A stretch of DNA of 64,000 bases from Cyclina sinensis (taxonomy: Eukaryota > Mollusca > Bivalvia > Venerida > Veneridae): assembly GCA_012932295.1 (NCBI GenBank), contig JAAONU010000002.1:34931485-34995484 (forward strand), read 5' to 3'. The position numbers and the translations under genes are program-made. The first letter of the stretch is position 1, and every line of letters starts with the position of its first letter. Shown one piece after another: positions 48,471-60,375 of this stretch. The notes under the pieces were generated by a model. The model saw only the letters and a list, made by a program, of their open reading frames with translations. It was not told where the DNA came from and ran no database searches.

Positions 48471-49416
48471 GTCTTTTAATATTAGTTTTATGGATTTTTA
48501 TGCAGTATATGAAAAATAAGAATTAGAGATAATAGAAAAAGAAATATTTTGATTTATTTATCGTCATTAAATGGACAGATTTTCTAAAATTTGTCAAGTT
48601 TTATTTATAAGTTATATGTTGTTAAACTTCACCATATGTCAATAGAAAAACTGTAACCAGACTGTATAAGACGTTCCTTTATAACACCAACATTCTACAA
48701 TGTATACTAGTGCTTTGCAGCATTTGCTGTTGTGTTTTAAATTGTTCTAAAATAGAGATTATTTAACTTTAGTGAGTATTAGATATTCCTATAAAGATTA
48801 TAATCATTTGGAAATATTTTCTTCCTGCTAATATACTTACAACAGACAAACATTCTCTAGAAAGCATAGTTTGTATATGCCATATGCATAGAATTAACTG
48901 TGGAACACTTTTAACTATGCATTGAAAGGAATAATCCCTCGTTTTAAGTTCGTATCCATGAACATTTGCATCTTACAGAAAAATGGAGTTACACAACTTT
49001 ATTCCCTTAGCTGAAGTAAAAACTTTAAGATGAAACATATCATTGGTGTTTCCTAGAATGACATATGATAAAACAAATAATGATGAATATATTATAAAAG
49101 GAAACATTTACTGCCTACTTGGTATTGATTTTAAATTATACGATAGCGTCTAGCTTTCTCTAAGAATTTGCGAAATATTTATTGAAATTCTTCTAGACTA
49201 AGTGTACAAAATGTTACTGACTTTATGTCATGCAACGACTTATTTTGTAAACTATTGGTTGTTATTTGACCACCAAAAAAAGCCTCATTGAAGTGCTGTA
49301 CCTAGTACGTTCAGGACACATTTTGAACAGATATTATTAAAACGTTTTATCTAATTCATAGATTTCATTTAATGATTACCCTTTGTGTTTTAACAAACAC
49401 CTATTGATTGATTTGA
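48471..49416. other. unit 2, stretch without recognised gene
   Basis: The first part matches unit 1 near 30,460-30,570. From about 48,620 to the foldback element there is no match in unit 1 and nothing recognisable. Confidence 0.45.
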
Positions 49417-49427
49417 CGAACTGTTCA
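49417..49427 (+). repeat. target-site duplication, left copy
   Basis: CGAACTGTTCA, identical to 51,146-51,156 on the other side of the foldback element. Confidence 0.7.
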
Positions 49428-51140
49428 GATTTGTGAAGTTAGCGGCCTAGCGGCCTGGCGGCGTGAAGTAAGCGGCCTGGCGGCGTGAAGTTAGCGGCCT
49501 GGCGGCCTAGCGGCGTGAAGATGGCTGCGTTTATCACAATTTAGGTTGATCTTAAAAACGGATTGAAATCTATTTTTACAGCATATAATGTAAATTGCAG
49601 GGGTGTATAAGAAAGTTATCGACATGATTTAGCTTTTATTTTTTAAAATAAATTATTTAACAAAGTTCTAGCTTATCTGCAAAGACGACTCGGAATCTCT
49701 TTGTACATTTACTCCCATGTACTCTTTGTAAATTACATTTCAGTTGATGATTAAGTAAAATATCAACAAGAACTAGCTTTGATTTTTTTTAACTTTTCAA
49801 AGCCTGGCGGCCTAGCGGCCTAGCGGCCTAAACTTAATATTTATCATAATTTATTTTTATCTTAAAAACGGCTTGAATTCGATTTTTACAGCATGCAATG
49901 TACATTTCAGGGATGATTAAGTAAAATATCAACAAGAACTAGCTTTGAATTTTTTTTTTTAAGTTTTCGAAGCCTGGCGACCTAGCGGCCTAAACTAAAT
50001 ATTTATCATAATTTATGTTTATCTTAAAACGTCTTGAAATCGATTTTTTCAGCATGTAATGTACATTTCAGGGGTGAATAAGCAAAATATCAACAAGAAC
50101 TAGCTTTGATTTTTTTTAAGTTTTCGAAGTCTGGCGGCCTAGCGGCCTAAACTTAATATTTATCATAATTTATGTTTATCTTAAAAACGGCTTGAATTCG
50201 ATTTTTACAGCAAGCAATGTACATTTCAAGGATGATTAAGAAAAATATCAACAAAAATATCAATATTTTGCTTATTCACCCCTGAAATGTACATTACATG
50301 CTGAAAAAATCGATTTTAAGACGTTTTAAGATAAACATAAATTATGATAAATATTTAGTTTAGGCCGCTAGGTCGCTAGGCCGCCAGGCCGCCAGGCTTC
50401 AAAACTTAAAAAAAATCAAAGCTAGTTCTTGTTGATATTTTACTTAATCATCCCTGAAATGTACATTGCATGCTGTAAAAATCGAATTCAAGCCGTTTTT
50501 AAGATAAAAATAAATTATGATAAATATTAAGTTTAGGCTGCTAGGCCGCTAGGCCGCCAGACTTCGAAAACTTAAAAAAAAGTCAAAGCTAGTTCTTGTT
50601 GATATTTTGCTTATTTACGCCTGAAATGTACATTACATGCTGAAAAAATCGATTTCAAGACGTTTTTAAGATAAACATAAATTATGATAAATTTTAAGTT
50701 TAGGCCGCTAGGCCGCCAGGCTTTGAAAAGTTAAAAAAATCAAAACTAGTTCTTGTTGATATTTTACTTAATCATCAACTGAAATGTAATTTACAAAGAG
50801 TACATGGGAGTAAATGTACAAAGAGATTCCGAGTCGTCTTTGCAGATAAGCTAGAACTTTGTTAAATAATTTATTTTAAAAAATAAAAGCTAAATCATGT
50901 CAATAACTTTCTTATACACCCCTGCAATTTACATTATATGCTGTAAAAATAGATTTCAATCCGTTTTTAAGATCAACCTAAATTGTGATAAAGGCAGCCA
51001 TCTTCACGCCGCCAGGCCGCTAGGCCGCCAGGCCGCTAACTTCACGCCGCCAGGCCGCTAACTTCACGCCGCCAGGCCGCTAGGCCGCCAGGCCGCTAAC
51101 TTCACGCCGCCAGGCCGCTAGGCCGCTAACTTCACAAATC
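49428..51140. mobile_element. 1.7 kb foldback element with tandem GC-rich arms
   Basis: A giant imperfect palindrome centred near 50,255. The ends are exact inverted copies, GATTTGTGAAGTTAGCGG at 49,428 and its complement ending at 51,140. Each arm starts with clustered GCGGCCTA/GGCGGCGTGAAG octamer-like repeats. It continues with three or so units of about 155-170 bp that alternate a GCCTGGCGGCCTAGCGGCC core with AT-rich text (TATTTATCATAATTTATGT, CTTAAAAACGGCTTGAA, GTACATTTCAGGG, ATATCAACAAGAACTAGCTT). An 11-bp direct repeat flanks the element, with 5 extra bases on the right. It has no coding capacity and is therefore non-autonomous. Confidence 0.88.
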
Positions 51141-51145
51141 TAGTT

Positions 51146-51156
51146 CGAACTGTTCA
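51146..51156 (+). repeat. target-site duplication, right copy
   Basis: CGAACTGTTCA, identical to 49,417-49,427. Five bases (TAGTT) separate it from the terminal inverted repeat. Confidence 0.7.
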
Positions 51157-52007
51157 CGATTTTGTCATAAAAACACGATCTCAGTTTTTCGGTTTATTCT
51201 GAAATGATCAAGATTGTTAAAACATGAATAAAAAACAACAACAAACAAGTCAATAACTTTGTAAGAGATATTTTTGTAGGAATCTAAAAAGTGCTAGCTG
51301 CATTCAATAAATTTAATGATGATAGTAATGACAAATCATCTGCTTTGCATTTTGTAGCATTTCCTTATCTCGAATTTCCATTTATTCGTTACAGAAATCA
51401 TACGTCTTTAGAGGTTATCATAATAAAGTAAAAATATGTGTGATTTACTGTGCCTGATAGATCCAATCTTTCAATATGCTGTCTTTGCACTAATAATTTC
51501 AGATAATATAACACTGATTAGACACTAAAATATTACTTGATAGTTTTACGTTATCTTACAAATTAAATTATCCATAAATGCATCAAATAATTACTCATCT
51601 ATCATAACTTTAACAATATTTTTTTCTTTAACTTGCGTGGTAACATTGAGGCCAAGAGAAACAAGACTTATGTTAATCAGTACAAAACGGGTATAGTTCT
51701 TTCAATTTGGTTATTACCTTTTCATATCAATATCTTAAAAATATGTCACAATGAAGTTGAGTGATTCCGCACGACACAGCAACGAAGAAACGGTACCTAA
51801 GAAACAAATTCATAAGCGTCTTAATCAGTATCTTATAAGATCTACATTGAATAGTTAAGCTATCAGCTGCAATTTTTTTGAAATTTTAACTCGTTTGATT
51901 TCAAAAGGAGTAAGTTCCCGGAAGCAACGTTAACTGCGTTATAATGTCGGTTTCTTAATACAATGAAGTTACAATCGTAATAAAATCTTGTTTAGAAACA
52001 AACAAAT

Positions 52008-52110
52008 GGTCACTTCGTCGTGTCTTCGTGTTTATTAACTTTAGCCCCGCCAAGGCGAAAAGGCGAAGACACGACAAATAAATATCAAAATGTGTTAGTG
52101 ACCAATATTC
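52008..52110. mobile_element. short inverted-repeat element
   Basis: GGTCAC near the left end is echoed by GTGACC at the right. Inside, GTCGTGTCTTCG and its complement CGAAGACACGAC form a 12-bp inverted pair around GCCCCGCCAAGGCG. It is MITE-like and noncoding. Confidence 0.55.
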
Positions 52111-53569
52111 TATTTTATATCTCTGATCCCGAGCTTACATTTCAGGTACAATAAAACCAGAACGGAACATACCTACAACAATATATTGTTTTAATTAGTA
52201 AAATAAATTTTTTGATATCCTTATACTTAAGTCTTGTTGACAAGAGATATGTGTCTAACTAGGCAAGAACAAATGTAGTTCAAAAAAAAGGAAGTAAAAT
52301 ATGTTTAATACACAGTATTTTTGGTCTGTAAATTGCTAATCCTTTAAGTAGCAATAAATGTCACACAGTAGTGAAGCTGTATATTATAAGTGGCAAGAAC
52401 TAGATTCTTGCATTAAGCCAGATGTACTATCTTCATTTATTTAAGGTCGTCCTCCATGCACTTGGCATCGTACATTATATTTTGACACTTTTTGGGTATA
52501 TATTTTTAATATCAGAATCTACGTTTCTGTCCCCCTTGCCTTATTTAACAGGTCATGGAACACTATATGCATATAGTCTAAATATAATAAAAGAACACTC
52601 ATGAATGTTCATAAACATACAAGGTAATATTTCAATATAATGAATCATACTAATTCTTATCTTAAAGTTCAGTCGATTTTTGTTGATCTGCTATCGTAGA
52701 AAATTGTATATTTTAATTTTTTTTTCAAAACAATATAAAACATAACAATATATTTAAGATATTGATTGGGTTTTTTACATAAGTTTACTAGTTTTACTGA
52801 TCATAAAATAGTTCAAGTGCAGTCTTTTATTTTACCCTGAACTTTTTATATGTCAGGAACAGGTTGTCTAGTTCCTTAGGAAACACTAATGTCGTTGACA
52901 TTGGCGAAGAATTCTCTTAGTATTTGAACTTAAGGTATAAAAATACAAATAAAAATTTTGTCAGCCCTCATTGAATTGAGGTTTTTTAAGAATCATACTA
53001 TCCTTGGACATAATATTGACCCTATAAGTCACTTTTACCGTGCGAGTTTCAAGAAGTGACAAATACTCACACCAAACCTCACCGAATTAATGGATTTAGA
53101 AGGCATAGAGAAACAGAATGTTTTTTCTAAGACTGACTATTAAAACAAGTGTTACTTGGTATGTAATCATTCACATTGTGAAGACCTACTAACTGCTGAC
53201 CAAAAGGAAACAAACTGAAAAACTGAAAGTAAGAAGAAACGAAATATGAAATATGATTATATTATGGCACGAATTTACCCCACCCACTTCATTATGAGGG
53301 GATGTAACGTAAACTTCAAAATAAATCCTCGGGGCTTCAAATTAGCTGAAATTATTTCTATTCGTGTACTATTCTGAAAACATAGGCAACATATCAAATA
53401 TTCTTACTCTCTAGGTTTTGAGAAATTAATAACTGAATCGCAGATACCCAATTTTCATCAGTTTACCATGTTCAAAGGCTTTGTTTCAATTGAAATATAT
53501 TTAAAAACGAAAAATATGCGACTTTAAATTTTAGAAAAGTTACCGACATAAAACCAAAACAATATAAAA

Positions 53570-53670
53570 GTGCCAAAACCTAGAGAAAAAATGCCTTGGT
53601 TGGGGTTTGAACCAATGTCCTTCAATGAGAATGTCTCAGTCCTACACAAATTAATGGAACTGAATACTCT
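53570..53670 (-). repeat. possible degenerate tRNA-derived SINE fragment
   Basis: On the minus strand GGTTCAAACCCC (about 53,597-53,608) resembles a polymerase III B box. It is preceded by TAGGACTGAGACATTCTC, which resembles the D-to-anticodon part of tRNA-type SINEs. No A box fits well and no tail was found. The overlapping 79-codon plus-strand frame (53,570-53,809) is unrecognised. Confidence 0.25.
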
Positions 53671-56600
53671 TCAGAGAGTATTAGAACGATTACCTTCAAA
53701 GCAATTAAATTCTGATCTAGTATGGCGACTATCGAAAACCTTACAAAAAGAAGGAATTAAATTCTGCACACTGCGCAAACTGGAACAATTAACTAATAAA
53801 CCTTTCTAAGTCATTTCAATTTACAATTTAGCTACACCAGATATTACAGCATAGTGTTATAAAGTTTGGAATATGCATACATATCAACACATAAAAGTTT
53901 CACATAACTCCAGATAGGCATAGATACGTACAGATCACACATACCTTGCAATCATCACCATGGTCATCAAAGTGTGCTTAAATACAATGAGATGAGTCAG
54001 GGTCTGCGCACACATTTGAAAAATACTGCAAATACTGCAAAAGAACTGACAAACTATAATTTCAACGACTTGTTACTGTTTTCGTATCAATGAATCTATG
54101 AATGACTTTTAAATTAGTGCTTGCCGGTGAAAAAAAAGTTGGACAACAGCAGGGTACGTCCTAAATCTATACTGACATCCTAAACAGAATGTGGTGAATC
54201 AGTTGTGCGAACTAATGTGACTGTTCTCCATTCATTTCCAGATCCAAGATTAATTTACAGAAAGATGTATGATCATAAAGCGCAAACCCAATTACTTCTA
54301 ACATTTGTTTAGAATTATTTCAATTATCTTACGTAAGTTATTTCAAGAATCCAGAAGTCAGCATCTAGTTTCAAACAGCGGCTGAAATTGGAAATCGATA
54401 TCGAGGTGGTAATAGAGGTTCAGAACAATTCTTTTTAATTCTGGAAAACACATCTGTATTAGCTGACATTTTCCACCGCAGCTGAATATGTAAGGAACCT
54501 TGCTGATTCTTATTTTGTCACTTGAGAACCATTTCTGAGATGCAATGTGAATCGTTCAAAACCAGGAATATATAGCCATCTGACATTCTAAATAATCGCA
54601 AAGATATCATTTAAACAATCTTCATTAATTATTTTAACATTAACAGATCCCGTTAATATGTTGAGTTTGTAAAAAAGTCGTTCTAAAGGTAATCGTTTAT
54701 TATACTTGCAAGAAAAAAAGGAAATTGTTAACAAGATATAATGCATGCCCATACCTTTCCAATTAAACACAGAAGGTTTTTATTTTATATTCTAAAACAA
54801 GCAGTGCTATGCACAAGGTTGGCATAAACAAAGTTTCATCATTTTTCATCTAGAGGATAAAGAGATGTTGTTTAACTGAAAGTTGACGACGAACGGTCGA
54901 TAGACAAAGTCCGGTTACAATACCTCACCATGATCACATTGCGCTCAGATGAGTTAAAAAAAGTTCTTTGAATACGACAGTATATGATATTCAACATGTT
55001 TAACAACCCAGTGTCTAATATTTCCATTATTTATTTATTTGTAGTTTATAAAGCATACTTTCCTCATTGACAAATTGGTAAATTCATTTTTACAAATTGT
55101 ACAAACTTGAAAGTTGACTGAGATACCCTATAATATTAAGAGTGGAGTTGTGTTTTCTTATATGATGACTGCAGATTTCGAAGATTCTCAGAAATATTTT
55201 TATTGTACATCTATTTCTTGAGGTTTATTATTATTATTAATATTATAATTCACGCTTTTTTTCTCAAACAACAAATTATATCTTCTTTCAGACTATTTGT
55301 ACTTAAATCATATTTGAATGACTCGATTAACTGTGATAGACACTTTATTGCCAAGTTTTGACTTCACCATAAACTAAAAAATACATGTTTCTTCAGTAAA
55401 GTGCATTAACAATACGTAGAACTATTTTTGGATGTGTTATAACCCCATTACCAATTTTGAAATCAAACTCGATCAAAAATAATAAAAGTCTTTAATGGAA
55501 CATTAAATGTGATGAGTCTAAAATTTTACTTTAATTTACTTTGTTTCTACTAGCCACAATGTAATAATGCAGGTAATGCAACTAAATCTGTAAATGTTTT
55601 TGTCAAACCAACTTTCGTAAAATATTTTTGAAGCATATCAAAGGCATATTTTGGCCCAGTAAGGCTATTTCAATATAAATATGTTTAGTTTTCAGTTTTA
55701 ACTTACCTATAAAATATTCATACGAAAAGCTTCTTTAGAAAAAAGCATGCAAGGTCCTTTTTTTCTTTGAATGCGAAGGACGATCGGGACTAACTCACAT
55801 CTTGCCAGTACATGTACCATGACCGATACGCTAATAAAACCTACACTACGTTTTAATTAAGTAAGTTCAGCTTATATCTAACCATGCTAAGTTTAAGCAG
55901 ACCTTGTTATTTAAAGTAGATTCTTTTGTTCTGGCATTTTTATTTCATGAAAATAACTGCAATAAAAATAAGGATGATATTTTAAAGCTTTCAACTGTCG
56001 GCTGATTCTATTGATGTTTTACAATGACCATATAAAAAAACAAACAAGATGAAAACCCGTGCAAGCAGGGTCTAAAAGTAAATAAAATCTCAATAATGTT
56101 ACTCCAAACATGAAAGCATTAATGCTTTTTTATTGGCATTTGCGTGACATGGTGTGTGATCAGTGTTAAAACAACTTTTGATCCAAGGTTTAGCATATAA
56201 AGGCATTCATTTTGTGTCAAGATCACAAAACATATCTGAAATGTTTAATCGATTTCATATTTTGTGATTCAGCAGAAAAAGTAATGCCTCCTGTGGTAGA
56301 TAATAAAATTTGGTATTGTCTTTAAAGAGCTTTAATTCTATTGCTAAATACAAGGGCGAATCAAAAAGGTCGTGGAATTCAGTCATATAATTAAAACGCA
56401 TTCTTGCAGCTTCACGATTTTATGATATGACAATAAAGAATATACAATGAACAAACTAGCCAAATATTAACAATATAAAATAAAAACTGTTGACATAGGA
56501 ACAAATATAAAAATCCCGGTACGGAAACCCCGGAGCACGCTAACGTCATTTACTAACAAATCGTAACGTCATTTTACTGCCGTCCAGTATCTAAAATCAC

Positions 56601-56792
56601 GTCTCTGTGAAAACATCCTCACAACTTCTCAAAGTACACTCCATTTGCAGCTATACATTTCCGATATCGGTCTACCCAACGGCTGTACATGTTACTGTTC
56701 CATGCCTCGTCGTAGTTGCTGATAATACGGTTTACGGCCGTCCGAAGTTCTGGTAAATCGCCGAATCTGTTTTCGCGCAACTGCATCTTCAC

Positions 56793-57058
56793 CTGTGAAA
56801 TAAATAACATTATAAATTTATTTATTTATTTACTTTTAGATATGTTGTTTAACTTTACTGACATGAAGTGCATAAAATACCATTTTCGCACATTATTTAA
56901 ATAATTTAACAACGACCATAACGAAAAACTAACTGCAGTATCGTGTGGAATTAAATTATTGTTGATCTTCATATCATAAGGCGCATATTAGAAAAGATTA
57001 ACAAGCGTGAAGCATAAAAAGTCAACCCATAAATTTATATTTTAAAGAGAAACATTAC
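56793..57058 (-). other. intron 2 of the mariner transposase
   Basis: 266 bp. It starts GTAATGTTTCTC and ends TTATTTATTTCACAG on the minus strand. It interrupts the frame between FPK and VKMQLREN. It shows no obvious sequence similarity to intron 1. Confidence 0.8.
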
Positions 57059-57270
57059 CTTAGGAAAGATGGGGAAATCCATCGGCGCCAAGTCGGGACT
57101 ATAAGGGGGATAGGCAACCGTGTCGAGACCGAGCATTAACATCTTCAAACTCGTGACTTTCGACACGTGACATGGGGCGTTATCCTTGTGAAACAGATAG
57201 TCGCTGAACTCCGTGCCGGGTCTCTTCTTCTTAACGGCCTGATGTAGATCACGTCTCAGCATCTGCAATT

Positions 57271-57520
57271 CTATAATAAATAAATAATCAATTGAATAAA
57301 AGATTTACCTTTAAATGCTACAGATTCTTGAAACAGCGACAATTAATTTGATGCGGTTCTTTTTATCAGAATAATCAGGACGAACCAATGTGCGTATGAA
57401 CATTTCATGATAATATTCTAAAATACCTACAATTTATTATTATTTAAACACTGACTGGTAAATGTATTAAATGTATGCATTTACATATCTGTAAAATAAC
57501 ATAAACGCAGTAAAAAAAAC
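57271..57520 (-). other. intron 1 of the mariner transposase
   Basis: 250 bp. It starts GTTTTTTTTACTG and ends TTTATTATAG on the minus strand. It interrupts the segment between NSEYYSK and LQMLRRDLH. It contains stops in the coding frame, so it cannot be read through. Confidence 0.75.
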
Positions 57521-58519
57521 CCTTAGAGTAATACTCTGAATTGACAGTAGGCGGAACGGCGTGGCACAACAGCATCCCTTTTCTGTCGCAAAACATGATG
57601 AACATGAATTTTTCCCCCTCTTTTGTTGGATCGTGCCTTGGTTGGTGGAGAGCCTTTCTCTGTCCACTGCGAACTCTGTTGTTTGGTTTCCGGTTCATAG
57701 AGCCACAACCACGTTTCGTCGCATGTGATGACTCGATCCAAGAATGCGTCCCCCTCGCGTTTCACTCTCCGCAGGAACAATTTAGAAAGTACAACCCGCT
57801 TTTGCATCTCTGCTTCTTTCAAATCTCGGGGAACCCACCTTGCACATAGTCTCTGCATACCTAGCTTTTTATGTAAAATTGAAAGTACAGTTCCGTACGA
57901 AACTCCAACATGGTCCGAAATGTCTTGAATGGAGCGGTGGCAATCATCTTCAATAAAACGCCTCACTGACGTTACCAACGTGACTGAGGACGGTCTTCCA
58001 CTCCAGGTGTCATCTTCTATGCTCTCGCGGCCACTCTTAAACAGTTTGTGTCATTTGTAAACAGCAGATTTCTTTATAGGAGGTGTTGTTCCTGCTTTTC
58101 TCAGTTCCTCTATGGTTTCGGCTGCTGAATATCCGCGTAAGACACAAAACGTAATTGCTGCTCTTGTTTCGGTGTACGGCGGTATCCCGATTATGACACT
58201 GATGCTAAGAGAAATGTTTTTGTTTTCGCTACCGTGTTAAACGTAAGTATCGGAAATGACGGCAATAACAACATTGTTGATAAGAAATGGCGTCGCTTGA
58301 ACGAACGTCAAAATTTCGCGGAATTTGAATCACTAGTAATGGACATTTTACAATTTGTTTTACAGGTTTACTGATTTTATTTCCCATGCTTCAGGGTATG
58401 GAAACTCGCGTTATGTAAAATTTTATGAAATGCTTATTTTTTTAAATATTTTACTGAAATTACCAAAACCAATTCAAAATGTATTAATATATAAGCATCT
58501 GAAGTTTCGTGAAGATCGG

Positions 58520-58573
58520 ACGTCAAATAAAGAAATTATAAGAAAAACGTCAAATAAAGAAATTATAAGAAAA
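58520..58573 (+). repeat. 27-bp tandem duplication next to the mariner right end
   Basis: ACGTCAAATAAAGAAATTAT followed by AAGAAAA occurs twice back to back, at 58,520 and 58,547. Confidence 0.85.
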
Positions 58574-58607
58574 TTCCACGAACTTTTTTTATTGAAAGGC
58601 AACCTTT

Positions 58608-60206
58608 GACTCGAATGCATGATAAATTCGAATACCTAAATATAACGCAAACGCTGTTATATGTACAGCAAACAGTTTCATTCGGCTGATTTATATAGGT
58701 CGCAAAAGAAAATCCTAATTGAGATTTAATAGCAAATAAATCAAAATTACCGGGGGTAAACAGCAGTTTCTTAAGAACCTCTTTCTTGGTTAAAACTTCT
58801 GCGTCCCTTTAGATATACGAATATAATTTTAGATACTACGCTGTTTCGACTCAAACGCTGTGTGTCTGCATTATTCCTCCTTATCTGAAAACAAGCATTA
58901 ACAAAACAGAACATTCTGTCCAGATTTGAGCAAAACACTTTGAAAATTGAAGAGATATTTGACGATTGGAACTGATACACATATGCATTAAATGCAATCA
59001 GGCGCATAGTCTCACTGCTCGTTTGTTTAATAGCTGTTTTAATCAAAAGCACTTTAATCTGTTTATTAATTTACATTAATAAACTGAACTGATCATGGCT
59101 TGGCGAATACCATGTTGAGTCTATTCAAAGCTTTGGCGAATACCATTTTGAGTCTATTTAAAGCTTTGGCAAATACCATTTTGAGTCTATTCAAAGCGTT
59201 TTCCAGCTCATGTTAGTACCTTTACTTTAGATAAATAAAATGTCAACAACCACTTCGCTCATAGATTATTTTTACTGATTCTCTTGATTTTTATTTACAT
59301 ATTCGAAAAAGATGATAATATATCCTTTTCTTGGCAACAACTAAACTTTTTTCTAGTACAACTGTTCAATATGATCACCAGATGATGACTTGTTTTTGGC
59401 AATTACTTATTTAGATGTGCTCTAATACTTTTACCAAGTTTTAATCATAATTGAATCTCTGTGCATACCAGAATATAGCTAAAGTGTTCCAGATAATTGA
59501 TATTACGCTCGTATTATCTAAAATGACGAAGCTTTGTTCATGCTAGTTGTACGTTTATGATAAACATCCCAAATTACACATTTCCTTAAAGTAATTAAAG
59601 TCTAGTTATGTTATTGAAAGGCAAAAGTTAGGCCAATTAAACCTATCCAATACCTTTCAAGTATAGTTAAAATGCTTCAACACGAACAACCTTTCAACAA
59701 ATGAATGACACAGACATTTCTAGGGAAACGTTTTAAAGCTGGGACATAGTTTCAGATAACAGCGCTGTATTAAAATAAAATGTACATGTGGTATTTTAAA
59801 GTCCTGCCACAATACTTGTGCGATGTGTTTCAAATTATGCTCACACAATGTGTTGGTATTTTTATGACTTGCATTTTTTTCTCAATGTCACTGACTTTTT
59901 AAAAGATTTCCTTTGAAAGATATAAAACAACATAAAACACATCACTTCAAAGCCTTTAATCAACTTTTAATCAGCCTCACCTTGTTCTGGATATTGTCTT
60001 GATATAAATATGTCACAACAAAGGAACTTTATTAATTAACATGGATCTCTACTTTGGAGCTATACATACTGAAATTAAATATTTCTTCAATCAAGCTTCC
60101 ATGTATGTGTTAACCAATTCTCTTTGATCGTATTTCCTGTTTTAATGAGTCATCTGTCACCGCATGTCTTGAAGTATTAAATCAGCATCATGCTTTGTAA
60201 CACCGA
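58608..60206. other. gene-free stretch with a 33-bp tandem repeat
   Basis: No supported coding frame. Three units starting TGGCGAATACCATxTTGAG lie at 59,101, 59,134 and 59,167, ending about 59,198. The remainder is AT-rich unique-looking sequence. Confidence 0.6.
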
Positions 60207-60375
60207 ACTTTGGGGTCAAACACACTTTGGCGTCCGACCCCAAAGTGGTCACGCACTTTGGGATCCGATATCAAAGTGCGTTATGCACTTCGGGGTTAAA
60301 TTTTGACCTCTAAGTGCTTTACACAGGTATATATGCAATTTTTAATTATGAGACTAACGACCGCATTTTGGGGTC
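60207..60375. repeat. cluster of alternating CACTTTGGGGTC motifs
   Basis: Forward copies (ACTTTGGGGTC, ACTTTGGCGTC, CACTTTGGGATC, CACTTCGGGGTT, TTTTGGGGTC) begin near 60,208, 60,224, 60,255, 60,286 and 60,366. Inverse copies (GACCCCAAAGTG, GATATCAAAGTGC, GACCTCTAAGTGC) begin near 60,236, 60,267 and 60,305. They include the perfect pair CCCAAAGTG-gtcacg-CACTTTGGG. The function is unknown. Confidence 0.7.

Larger units (their letters stand above)
51640..55530. other. unit 2-specific 3.9 kb block without recognised gene
   Basis: Inserted relative to unit 1, where AATATTTTTCTGTAACTTT continues directly into TGTTTCTAATGGCCACAATG (30,940-30,985). It contains the small inverted-repeat element at 52,008 and a weak SINE-like segment at 53.6 kb, otherwise AT-rich sequence. 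No clear termini or target duplication were found. Confidence 0.5.
31337..55950 (+). repeat. segmental duplication, unit 2 (24.6 kb, expanded by insertions)
   Basis: Direct copy of unit 1, immediately adjacent to it. The junction reads TTTTATTTCATGA (end of a unit) followed by TTGTTAATGTGATCG (start of a unit). The end phrase recurs at 55,937-55,950, where homology stops. Extra sequence relative to unit 1 lies at about 31,450-32,445, 36,068-41,926, 42,063-42,557, 47,607-48,470, within 48,620-51,240, and at about 51,640-55,530. Where unit 1 keeps a possible small gene, this unit has stops. Confidence 0.88.
56619..58200 (-). pseudogene. mariner transposase (DD34D) with two spliceosomal-type introns, inactivated
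   Basis: Exon 1 (about 58,200-57,521) encodes the paired helix-turn-helix DNA-binding part (AAITFCVLRGYSAAETIEEL; later SIQDISDHVGVSYGTVLSIL, YVPR-like box WVPRDL) and the first catalytic Asp in TCDETW (57,720-57,718). Exon 2 (57,270-57,059) has HKDNAPCH and YSPDLAPMDF, with second and third Asp codons at 57,184 and 57,079, 34 residues apart, the mariner spacing. Exon 3 (56,792-56,619) has the C-terminus ending NGVYFEKL. Intron 1 is GT at 57,520-57,519 to AG at 57,272-57,271, phase 1. Intron 2 is AAG|GTAATG at 57,058 to TTTCACAG|GTG at 56,793, phase 0. Both joins restore family-like sequence. Damage: TGA at 58,053-58,051 in place of an expected Trp, and a frameshift in the purine run near 57,612-57,620. 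No clear start ATG was seen. The copy is probably inactive. Confidence 0.85.
56351..58607 (-). mobile_element. mariner-type DNA transposon with introns
   Basis: The left end CAAGGGCGAATCAAAAAGG follows a TA (56,349-56,350). The right end, read as complement, is CAAAGG, then AAAAAAAGTTCGTGGAAT, which matches the left AAAAAGGTCGTGGAAT. The ends are imperfect inverted repeats of about 30 bases. At about 2.26 kb the element is much longer than the usual 1.3 kb, chiefly because of two introns (250 and 266 bp) and long noncoding ends. A 27-bp direct duplication (58,520-58,573) abuts the right end. Confidence 0.85.

Noticed and set aside
53570..53809. 79-codon frame with WLGFEP near its start
   Set aside because: The start lies on the complement of a pol III B-box-like sequence, and no family matches. 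Kept only as a weak SINE note.
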